Shown: positions 1 to 6,447 of the stretch, one piece after another | How positions within the stretch are numbered: position 1 is the stretch's first letter | How the letters are laid out: each line of letters begins with the position of its first letter | Assembly (NCBI GenBank): GCA_005788935.1 | Contig: SYAK01000211.1 | Coordinates: 1-8,807 of the forward strand | DNA: 8,807 nucleotides | Origin: Pseudomonadota bacterium | Lineage (GTDB): Bacteria; Myxococcota; UBA9042; PHBI01 | Direction of reading: 5' to 3' | Made by a program: the position numbers and the translations under genes | Notes under the pieces: model-generated | Seen by the model: only the letters and a program-made list of their open reading frames with translations | Database searches by the model: none | What the model was told of the DNA's origin: nothing

Positions 1-1
1 C

Positions 2-3000
2 TCCGAGGGTGTCCTGATAGCGATAGAAGTATTCGTCGCCCTGCGTCACGCGGGCCGCACCGCCGTGGGCCTCGGGGTTCCCCTCGGCGGCCTGCGTCGG
101 GAGCACCGCCTTGCGGACCACGAACAGCGCCTCGCCAGCGCTCACGTGGAGCGCGAGCCCCCACGCCGCAGTCGCCTCCGGGACAGTCAGGCGATACCAC
201 GCGTGGCCGCGAGCTGGCAGGGTCGCTGCGACGGAGCCCCCGGCGAAGTCGAGGTCCGCCACCTGAACCGACCAGGACGCGCCCGTGGCGTCCTCACCGA
301 CGCCGATTCCCCGGCTCTCGAGGCGCCAGCTGCTGGGGGTCGCCGACGGGCCGCTGGCGGCATTGAGCACGCCGACGACATAGCGACCGGGCGAGAGCGG
401 CGAACCGAGGCCCATGACCACCGCGCGTCCCGTCTCGAGGGCGCCCGTCGCGCTGTAGCGACGTCGCCAGGTCAGGTCGCCGTCGGGCGCCCAGACCTCA
501 CCGGTTTGCCACTGAGGTCTCGACGGAAGGCCGTTCGTCGAGCCGAGGCTGGCCGGCGCGAGGTCCCGGCGGATGACGAGGCGCGGGTCGCCGCCCGAGA
601 CCGCCGCGAGCCGCAGGTCCCAGCCGAGCGCGCCCGCTGGCACGTCGACCTCGAAGAAACGCCACGTCCCCGCGCGCTGGCCGTTGGCCGCCGCTTCGCC
701 CCCGTTGAACGCGAGGGGGGCGCGCCCGAGCGGCGTCACGATGAACTCGACGCCGCCTGTCGCAGGCAGCGCCGCGCAATCGAGCGAGACGAGCGCGGTG
801 TATCTCCCGGACGGGTTCGCGAGGGTCACGACGCGCTCCTGCCCAGTGCGGGCTTCATCGCCGCCCGCGAGGCGGAACACCCCGCCTTCGGCCAGCAGCA
901 GGCTCGTGGTGTGCTCGGGCAGGCGCGACCCGGACGCGACGCTGAAGGAGGCGGTGACGGTGCCAGCGGAACCGGGCAGGCCCGTGACCGCGCGGGCCTC
1001 GAGCTCGACGCCCGCGAGGCCATCGGGGGCCGTGAAGGTCCACGCGCGCTGCTCGCCGCACATGACAAGCCCGCTCGAGCCCGTGACCGGCGCGTCTGCC
1101 AGGGTTCCGAGCTCGACGGGCGCCACCTCACCGTGCGAGCGGACGCGGAAATCAGCGAGGGAGCCCGGGACGAGCCGGTCGCTCGTCGCGGCCTCGCCGA
1201 GGCTCGCCACGACGAGGTAGTGCGAACCAGCCGGGATGGCGGCCACGTCGGCCCGCGCGTAGCGGTAGAGGCGTGTCGCCCAGCGCGTGTCCCGGCGGGT
1301 GCCCGGCGTCCCGCCGAGATATCCGAAGTTCAAGTAGTAGGGCGTCCATGGCGAAGCCGCGTCGTTGGGCAGGCCGCCGCCGCGGGCGAGCAGGACCACG
1401 TCGCCGCGAGAGGGTAGGGCGCTCGCGTGAAGACTGGCCGCGCCGGCCGGGACCTCCACCCGGTAGACGGCGAGCGCGCGCGCCGCGAGCCCCGTCACCT
1501 GCGCCTCGCCTCCGTTGAAGGTCAGCGGTGTGACCGGGATGGCCCATCCCGGGCCCTCGCCGATGCCGCGGGACCGGATGCGGTAGGCGAGCTGCCCGGT
1601 CGGGTTGCCCGACCAGACCCCGACGCCGATGTAGTTGACGCCGGGCCGGAGAGGGTTGCCGAGTCCCGCCAGCAGGCGGCGCCCCGTCACATCGACCGTG
1701 GCGGCCCCCATCGCGTCGTTCGTTCGCCAGGTCAGGTCGCGGCCGGATGTGAACTGGTACCCGGTCTGCCACGTCGACCCGTACCAGACGCGTTCGGGGA
1801 TGGTCCCGAGGCTCGCGGGCAGCACCTCGGCGCGCACGATGAGCTGCGGCTTGCCCGCGGTGACGTCGTCGATCCCGAGGTCCCAGCCGATCGCGTCGGG
1901 CGGGACGGTGACGCGGAAGTACTTGAAGCGCCTTGCGTCCTGGCTGGCGACCGCGACGTCGCCGCCGTTGAATGGCAACTCGGTCGCGCCCATCGGTCGC
2001 GCCGTCAGCGTGAACGGGCCGAGCGCGCCCGCTGTCCGCTCAACCGCGACGTACCACACATCCGCCGCGTGCCCCGGCCGGTCGAGCCAGCCCGTGTCGG
2101 ACACGGCGTCCGCCGACGTCTCCGTCGCGTCGTAGGGCGTCCCGCCGGGGTTCCAGCCGCGCGAGGTCCGCACGCCTGGGACGGCGTTCCGTCGAATGGC
2201 GAGGCGTGTCCCGGGGGCGTGTCCCGACAGGTCGAGCTGCCAGCCGAGCGCGCCAGTCTGTGACGCAAGTTCGCCCAGGACGTAATAACGTGCGCCCGCG
2301 AGATCGACGAAGTCGGCGCCGTTGACGACCGCGCCGTCAAACGGCAGCGGGGTTGTCACCGGGCGGCCTGACCGCAGGCGATAGCTCCCGCGCCCTCGGA
2401 CCGTGAGGTACCAGACGCCGTCGGTCAGGAAGGGGGGGACGAGCGTCACGGCGTCCGTGGCGGCGCCAGGGGCCTGCGCGAGGGCGTCCGCGACGAGGTC
2501 GCTCGCCACGCGTCCCTTGCCGACGAAGAGGTCGAAGTCGCCACCCGCGACCGGACTGACCGAGGCCTGCCACGCGATCTGGGCGATCGGCACGGTCACC
2601 CGCCACGTTTTGAACCCAAAGTCGTCGTCGTCTTCCGCGTCGAGCGTGAAGTCGAAGTCATCCGCCGCCGCGTCGGGGTGTGCGCTCGGGATGCGAATCC
2701 GCTGGTTGCCCGAGTCGACGGTGGCGGTCGTGGCGTCAGGGCGCGCCACAGAGACGAGATACCCGCGTGTCGTCAGATAGTTCGGTACGAGTAGCCCCTC
2801 GCGGGCGAACGTCACGTCGGTCGAGTTCGACACGCCTGGCAGCGGGGCTCGCGTCGTGTGGACGCGCAAGGTCGCGTCGGGATCGGCCCTCAGGCGCCAC
2901 GCGAGCGTCGCGGCCGTCGCCTCGGTCCTGAACCAGCCGAGCCCACCGACGTCGAGGGGCAGCGCGCGCGCCGTCGCACCGTCCGTGAGCGGACCGAAGT

Positions 3001-3811
3001 TGCTGACGTGCACATCCCCCGAGACCAGTGTCCACGCGGCCTCGGCGGTTGTCCCGCCGACCCGGAGATACCACGTCTGCGCCTCCTGAAAGCTCTCTTG
3101 CGGCAAAAAGACGGCGTCTGAACCTGTGTTGGCCGACCGCCACGTCGCGCCCTCGCCGGGCACCGTGCCGCGGGCGAGGTAGAGGTGGGCCTCGCCCGCT
3201 TCGACGCGCAGCACGTTGCGCCACGCGCCGAAGCGGCTCGCGCGCGCGGTGATGCGGAAGAGCTGGTCTCCGAAGCGGCCGTTCGACGTGGTGATGGCCG
3301 TCCCCGCCAGCGTCTCGCCGTCGTCCCAGGCGAGGTCGGTGGCGTCCCGCGGCTCGCCAGCGAGGTCGAAGGTCGCACCCACAGCTGACGCGACCTCGAG
3401 GAACCACAGGTCGTCCGCGACGGTCTGGTCCTGCGTCAGGAACAGCGTGTGCACCCCACGGTCCGCGGACGCGGCAAGGACCGTGCCAGTCGCGCTGCCT
3501 CGGCGGAGTCGCAGCGACGTCGCCGTGTCGGAGCGCACCGCCAGCCGGACACCCGCATGGGAGTTCGGGACAGAAATGCGGAAGAAATAGGAGCTGTTTG
3601 GGGCGACGGACACGCCGTTTGCGCCGCCTGGCAGGGCCACGAGGTGCGGGGCCTCGGCGGCGCCGAGTGCCGACGTCGTCAGGCGTGGCGAGTCGGGCGT
3701 CGCGCCACCCTCGCAGCCAGTCGTCAGCGTGACAGGCAGCGCCAGTCCAAGCGCAGACAGGGCCGCAGCGAGGAAGCCTGAGCCGCGGGCGTGCGTCGTG
3801 TGTGTGTTCAT
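2..3811 (-). CDS. Giant repeat-containing surface lipoprotein with PPC-like domains (C-terminus beyond the window)
   Basis: I translated this frame codon by codon from ATG at 3811 to the left edge: 1270 codons with no stop, so the C-terminus is outside the window. The N-terminus is a lipoprotein-type signal (basic/His n-region, hydrophobic residues 13-29, then LTTGC with C33 as likely lipidated Cys; T at -3 is slightly atypical). E34 at +2 fits outer-membrane sorting. The rest is a string of about nine beta-rich units of 100-140 residues (roughly 71-151, 162-266, 268-363, 380-487, 488-604, 611-751, 762-890, 895-1027, 1032-1170, 1187 onward). Recurring elements are FNGG at the unit start, Y/F-F/Y-R-V-x-VP, GALGWDL, P-x-L-x-VRR and G-x-YxVGV. 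This layout resembles bacterial pre-peptidase C-terminal (PPC) domains; that family call is inference. No catalytic motif is visible. The start overlaps the upstream stop (ATGA) and has no Shine-Dalgarno, suggesting coupled translation. Likely role: cell-surface binding or adhesion; substrate unknown. Confidence 0.88.
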   Translation of the reverse strand, partial: MNTHTTHARGSGFLAAALSALGLALPVTLTTGCEGGATPDSPRLTTSALGAAEAPHLVALPGGANGVSVAPNSSYFFRISVPNSHAGVRLAVRSDTATSLRLRRGSATGTVLAASADRGVHTLFLTQDQTVADDLWFLEVASAVGATFDLAGEPRDATDLAWDDGETLAGTAITTSNGRFGDQLFRITARASRFGAWRNVLRVEAGEAHLYLARGTVPGEGATWRSANTGSDAVFLPQESFQEAQTWYLRVGGTTAEAAWTLVSGDVHVSNFGPLTDGATARALPLDVGGLGWFRTEATAATLAWRLRADPDATLRVHTTRAPLPGVSNSTDVTFAREGLLVPNYLTTRGYLVSVARPDATTATVDSGNQRIRIPSAHPDAAADDFDFTLDAEDDDDFGFKTWRVTVPIAQIAWQASVSPVAGGDFDLFVGKGRVASDLVADALAQAPGAATDAVTLVPPFLTDGVWYLTVRGRGSYRLRSGRPVTTPLPFDGAVVNGADFVDLAGARYYVLGELASQTGALGWQLDLSGHAPGTRLAIRRNAVPGVRTSRGWNPGGTPYDATETSADAVSDTGWLDRPGHAADVWYVAVERTAGALGPFTLTARPMGATELPFNGGDVAVASQDARRFKYFRVTVPPDAIGWDLGIDDVTAGKPQLIVRAEVLPASLGTIPERVWYGSTWQTGYQFTSGRDLTWRTNDAMGAATVDVTGRRLLAGLGNPLRPGVNYIGVGVWSGNPTGQLAYRIRSRGIGEGPGWAIPVTPLTFNGGEAQVTGLAARALAVYRVEVPAGAASLHASALPSRGDVVLLARGGGLPNDAASPWTPYYLNFGYLGGTPGTRRDTRWATRLYRYARADVAAIPAGSHYLVVASLGEAATSDRLVPGSLADFRVRSHGEVAPVELGTLADAPVTGSSGLVMCGEQRAWTFTAPDGLAGVELEARAVTGLPGSAGTVTASFSVASGSRLPEHTTSLLLAEGGVFRLAGGDEARTGQERVVTLANPSGRYTALVSLDCAALPATGGVEFIVTPLGRAPLAFNGGEAAANGQRAGTWRFFEVDVPAGALGWDLRLAAVSGGDPRLVIRRDLAPASLGSTNGLPSRPQWQTGEVWAPDGDLTWRRRYSATGALETGRAVVMGLGSPLSPGRYVVGVLNAASGPSATPSSWRLESRGIGVGEDATGASWSVQVADLDFAGGSVAATLPARGHAWYRLTVPEATAAWGLALHVSAGEALFVVRKAVLPTQAAEGNPEAHGGAARVTQGDEYFYRYQDTLG
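302..718 (-). repeat. Repeat block copy 2 (residues 1032-1170 of the giant lipoprotein)
   Basis: Second copy of the unit at 1559-1981: LAFNGG, FFEVDVP, ALGWDL, APASLG, WQTG, DLTWR, GLGSPLSPG, SRGIG. It is followed by a unit at 2-253 whose start (LDFAGG, WYRLTVP) resembles the unit that follows copy 1 (LTFNGG, VYRVEVP, at 1142-1528). Both copies thus have a similar successor, which suggests a duplicated multi-domain block rather than one duplicated domain. Confidence 0.7.
1559..1981 (-). repeat. Repeat block copy 1 (residues 611-751 of the giant lipoprotein)
   Basis: This unit runs from LPFNGG to SRGIG. In order it contains YFRVTVP, AIGWDL, LPASLG, WQTG, DLTWR, GLGNPLRPG and SRGIG. The same elements in the same order recur about 420 residues later in the unit at 302-718. 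A 17-nt exact DNA match (1724-1740 and 464-480, exactly 1260 bp apart) lies at the DLTWR element. Confidence 0.75.
3808..3811 (-). promoter_or_regulatory. ATGA start/stop overlap coupling two surface-protein genes
   Basis: The TGA of the LamG/fibrinogen-like gene (3810-3808) shares bases with the ATG of the giant lipoprotein (3811-3809). No Shine-Dalgarno precedes the ATG (the minus strand there reads GTACCTCCG). Termination-reinitiation is therefore the likely way the second protein is made, which would tie its amount to the first. Confidence 0.75.
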
Positions 3812-5697
3812 CGGAGGTACACCATGCCAGGGGCCTCAAGGTACGCCGGGCGTGTCGGGGCTTGCCCGCGCCCGCACGGGTCGTGGGTGGGCCAGGAGCC
3901 AGAGACGCTGCCGTCGAGATAGACGAAGAGGTTTTCGCCTGAGAGGCCGGGCCCGTGGTCCCAGAAGAAGACCCAGGTCGGGAGCAGCCCCTCGCACCCC
4001 CCGCCCGCATCGAGGCGGCGGCAATCGACCCCGCCCTCCACCCCCGTCGCGAGGCTGCCGCCAGCCTCCACAAGGGGCGTACAGGCCAGGCTTCCCGTCA
4101 GGGCCTGCGCATGGAGAAACTCGGTCCCCAAGGCCTCCCAACGGTCCCACAGGATAGCCCCGCGCTCGCCAGGGGCCGCGGGCGCAACGTCCGACGTCGG
4201 CACGTCGACGCCTCCGAGGGGCCAGCCAGGGCTCGGTGTCACGGCGTTCTCGGCCGTCGTGAATCCCTCGGTCCGGGTGAAGCCGTACCCCCAGACCAGG
4301 GTCCAGCCGCCGCCGTCGGTCCTCTGGTCGCACCACGCGACGAGGGGACGCTCGGGACCATCTCCGTCGGTGTCGAGGTGCGTCGCACCATCCGCGTCGG
4401 CGCCCGCTGCGTCGCGCACGTGGAGGCAGCTCTGCCCGGGATTTCGGGGTGTTCCGGCTGGCTGCCAGCCGCCGTCCAGGAACAGCTTGGTGATCTCGGC
4501 CGCGCCGAGCGCCCGCGCGTAGAGCCGGACATCGTCGAGATGTCCGCGGAAGGGCTCAAAGGTCCCCTCGACCTTCGACGTGGTCGCGCCGATGGTCAGC
4601 GCGCTGAGCCGCAGGTCGGCCGGGCGCTCCACCTCGACCTCCTGCACGAGGCGCCCGTCGAGGTAGCGCCGCTCGGTCTTGCCGTCGCGCACGAGCGCGA
4701 GCAGGCTCCAGTGTCCCGGTGGCGCACAGGCCGTCGTCCGTGCCCCCCCTGCCAGCAGACACGGGCGCCAGGCCGTCTCGCGTCCCAGCGTCATCCCCGA
4801 GCGCCCGCTCGCGGAGGCACCCCCGAAGGCCAGCACGCCCATGTGGGCCGCAGGCGCTGCGTCGGGACGGACCCACGCGGTCAGGGTCACCGTCACACTC
4901 GGCCCGAGCGGGTGGCGCGTGAACGGCACCGCCACGTGGGCGTTCGTGTCGGTAAAGCGCAGCGCGCCGCTCGCGACGCCGAACCGGTCTGTCACCGCCG
5001 TGGCGCCCGCCACCACGCCGTGATCCCCGAAGGGGCCGCTGTCGAGGCCATCCCCGTCGAGCTTCCAGTGCCCGACCAGCCCGTCAGGCGCCGCGGGGCA
5101 CCCCTCGTCCGTCGCTCCGTTGCAGTCATTGTCACGCCCGTCACAGGCGGTCTCCTCGTCCTCGTGGTGCGGCACCGCCGACAGGTCGCACACGGGGGTG
5201 TCGAGGGCCTCGGGGCAGACCACGCGTCGGGCCGGGGCACCCGCACAGACGCCGGCGTCCGGGCAGAGCTCGGCGATCCGTGAGGCTGGGGCCGCGTCGG
5301 GGACGGCATCGCGCGGGTCAAACTCATCCGCAAGGCAGTCCGTGTCCGCGTCGCGGTTGTCGGCCTCGACCGCATCGATGCGTCCGTCTCCGTCCTGGTC
5401 GAAGGGGGCCGCCAGGTCACCGACCTCGGCGTCGTCGCGTGCGCGGTCCTCGTCCGTGTCGGCGCTCTGCGGATCGGTCCCGAGGTCGACCTCGACCCGG
5501 TTGACGAGACCGTCCCCGTCGTCGTCGGCCTCCGGGTCGACGCAGAGGGCCGCCACACACAGCCCGGTCTCGCATTCGTCGTCCCCCGCGCAGTTGTCGC
5601 CGACGCGCAGTCGCGGAGGGGCGTCGGCACAGGCGCTCGCGGTCGCGAACGCGCAGAGCCAGAGGAGCAGCGGCAGGTCAGCAGGGAGGCGACTCAT
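3808..5697 (-). CDS. Secreted LamG / fibrinogen-like mosaic protein with calcium loops and MopE motif (probable lipoprotein)
   Basis: 629 aa. The hydrophobic N-terminus (residues 8-22) ends in ASAC, so C23 is a possible lipidation site; a plain Sec signal is the alternative. Domains in order: Cys-rich CxxDxECxxGxC segment (36-52); thrombospondin-3-like calcium loops with DDDGDG (58-63) and DQDGDG (100-105); a Cys-rich linker; a MopE-type metal-binding motif CDGRDNDCNGATDEGC (185-200); a LamG/jellyroll domain (about 206-410, starting GLVGHWKLDG and ending HLDDVRLYARAL); then a fibrinogen/intelectin-like region (about 420-629) with C424, C456 and the signature TDGGGWTLV (460-468). LamG and fibrinogen-like folds usually bind glycans or proteins, so an adhesive surface role is inferred; no enzyme motif is seen. 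ATG 5697 is the only sensible start: an in-frame TGA lies at 5725-5727 with no other start codon between. The Shine-Dalgarno is poor (GGGA only 2 nt from ATG). The stop overlaps the next gene by ATGA. Confidence 0.9.
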   Translation of the reverse strand: MSRLPADLPLLLWLCAFATASACADAPPRLRVGDNCAGDDECETGLCVAALCVDPEADDDGDGLVNRVEVDLGTDPQSADTDEDRARDDAEVGDLAAPFDQDGDGRIDAVEADNRDADTDCLADEFDPRDAVPDAAPASRIAELCPDAGVCAGAPARRVVCPEALDTPVCDLSAVPHHEDEETACDGRDNDCNGATDEGCPAAPDGLVGHWKLDGDGLDSGPFGDHGVVAGATAVTDRFGVASGALRFTDTNAHVAVPFTRHPLGPSVTVTLTAWVRPDAAPAAHMGVLAFGGASASGRSGMTLGRETAWRPCLLAGGARTTACAPPGHWSLLALVRDGKTERRYLDGRLVQEVEVERPADLRLSALTIGATTSKVEGTFEPFRGHLDDVRLYARALGAAEITKLFLDGGWQPAGTPRNPGQSCLHVRDAAGADADGATHLDTDGDGPERPLVAWCDQRTDGGGWTLVWGYGFTRTEGFTTAENAVTPSPGWPLGGVDVPTSDVAPAAPGERGAILWDRWEALGTEFLHAQALTGSLACTPLVEAGGSLATGVEGGVDCRRLDAGGGCEGLLPTWVFFWDHGPGLSGENLFVYLDGSVSGSWPTHDPCGRGQAPTRPAYLEAPGMVYLR

Positions 5698-5815
5698 CGT
5701 CCCAAGGTATCGGGAACGTCTGCGTCATCCAAGCCAGAAAGCACAGAACGCGATCGCTGCCCGACGCGAGGACGAACCCACCCTCACCCTGGCGCTTCCC
5801 GGCCCACATGCGCGA

Positions 5816-5844
5816 AGAGGGCGGCCCATCGCGGCCCGCCCTCT
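5816..5844 (-). terminator. GC-rich hairpin after skp, possible terminator
   Basis: A 9-bp perfect stem (5816-5824 pairing with 5836-5844, AGAGGGCGG with CCGCCCTCT on the minus strand) surrounds an 11-nt loop that can pair further with one mismatch. It lies 26 nt beyond the skp stop. The downstream side reads TTCGCGC, so there is no proper U-tract. It may therefore be a weak intrinsic terminator, a Rho-linked or mRNA-end-protecting structure, or a bidirectional stop. Its position between two functionally unrelated gene pairs favours transcript separation. Confidence 0.45.
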
Positions 5845-5856
5845 GGTGTCGACACC
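5845..5856. other. 12-bp perfect palindrome GGTGTCGACACC
   Basis: A perfect dyad (GGTGTC/GACACC) sits directly against the hairpin at 5816-5844. It overlaps a second small hairpin (5853-5857 with 5863-5867, CACCC/GGGTG with a 5-nt loop) that starts just after the skp stop. It could be part of a compound RNA structure or a repressor-type operator, though it lies about 150 bp upstream of the next start. A 12-bp dyad can arise by chance in GC-rich DNA. Confidence 0.3.
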
Positions 5857-5869
5857 CCGAAAGGGTGGG

Positions 5870-6355
5870 TCAGCCCGCGTCGAGCTTCCCGAGGACCTTC
5901 TCGGTGATGTCGAAGCTGTCCTTCGCGAAGAGCACGCCGTGCTCGGACCGGTTCATGATGAGGTCGTACTTCTCGTCGGTCGCGAGCTTCGTCAGCGTCT
6001 CCTCGAGCGCCTTCAGGATCGGCTTCATCAGCTCGACCTCCTTCTTCGCGAGCTCCTGCTGGTTCTTCGCGAACATCTCCTGCAGCTCGACGAGCCCCTG
6101 CTGGTACTCCATCACCATCTGCTTCTTCTTCTGCTCGAGCAGCTTCTTCTGCGCCTCGTCGAGCGACTTCTGGCGGTCGTCGAACATCTTCTTCAGCTTG
6201 GCCTTCGCGGCCTTGCCCTTCTTCGACGTGTGGATGATGTACTCCACGTCGACCACGCCGACCTTCATCGACTGGGCCTGCGCACCCCCTGGCACACCGA
6301 GGGCCGCGACGAGAAGCAGGGCGAAGATGAGCGAGCGGACAAGCGAGCGGCGCAT
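5870..6355 (-). CDS. skp: Periplasmic chaperone Skp/OmpH family
   Basis: 161 aa, the usual size for Skp/OmpH. Skp is a trimeric jellyfish-shaped periplasmic chaperone that holds unfolded outer-membrane proteins after Sec export and delivers them to the Bam complex. Residues 1-28 form a clear Sec signal peptide (MRRSLVR, hydrophobic core, cleavage after AQA). The mature part starts with the family-typical beta strand KVGVVDVEYI (31-40). A long Lys/Glu/Gln-rich helical arm follows (about 43-125, predicted coiled coil), then the return strand KYDLIMNRSEHGVLFA (129-144). The start ATG has AGGAG six nt upstream. The reading frame stays open upstream into bamA in a different frame, but that extension lacks family similarity and is not a fusion. 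It follows bamA by 92 bp, the classic bamA-skp order, and has its own likely promoter in that gap. Confidence 0.95.
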   Translation of the reverse strand: MRRSLVRSLIFALLLVAALGVPGGAQAQSMKVGVVDVEYIIHTSKKGKAAKAKLKKMFDDRQKSLDEAQKKLLEQKKKQMVMEYQQGLVELQEMFAKNQQELAKKEVELMKPILKALEETLTKLATDEKYDLIMNRSEHGVLFAKDSFDITEKVLGKLDAG

Positions 6356-6361
6356 GGGTGA

Positions 6362-6366
6362 CTCCT
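6362..6366 (-). promoter_or_regulatory. Ribosome binding site of skp (AGGAG)
   Basis: AGGAG on the minus strand ends six nt before the ATG at 6355. It fixes that ATG as the start and is the only strong Shine-Dalgarno seen before a start codon in this window; the two left-hand genes lack one. Confidence 0.8.
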
Positions 6367-6379
6367 GAGCTGGCGCGGG

Positions 6380-6408
6380 CTGATACCGCCGGGCCGACGG
6401 CGTGTCAA
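6380..6408 (-). promoter_or_regulatory. Sigma-70-like promoter for skp
   Basis: Read on the minus strand, the bamA-skp gap contains a perfect -35 box TTGACA (6408-6403), a 17-nt spacer and the -10-like hexamer TATCAG (6385-6380, four of six consensus bases). Transcription would begin near 6373, giving a short leader of about 18 nt that still includes the AGGAG ribosome site. The spacer carries a small CGCCG/CGGCG inverted repeat. This would let skp be expressed apart from bamA. No transcript data support it; the call rests on motif quality, spacing and position. Confidence 0.55.
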
Positions 6409-6447
6409 CCGGCTCCTCTGCGTCCCGATTCCCGCAGGAACGGCCCG

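Noticed and set aside
65..1417. 450-aa plus-strand ORF
   Set aside because: Antisense to the giant lipoprotein; Arg/Ala/Gly-rich low-complexity translation without recognisable domain, typical of a high-GC shadow frame.
1427..2263. 278-aa plus-strand ORF
   Set aside because: Antisense to the repeat region of the giant lipoprotein; the minus-strand frame has ordered repeats, this one has none.
2736..4073. 445-aa minus-strand ORF crossing the junction of the two surface genes
   Set aside because: Out of frame with both genes; begins inside the fibrinogen-like region and lacks a signal peptide or domain.
3955..5283. 442-aa plus-strand ORF
   Set aside because: Antisense to the LamG/fibrinogen-like gene, whose frame shows several well-known motifs.
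5120..6361. 413-aa plus-strand ORF
   Set aside because: Runs antisense across two genes and the spacer; its Leu-rich stretch is the complement of the Lys/Glu/Gln coiled-coil codons of skp.
6391..6402. CGCCG/CGGCG inverted repeat in the bamA-skp gap as a terminator
   Set aside because: Only a 5-bp stem, no T-tract, and it falls within the spacer of a better-supported promoter.
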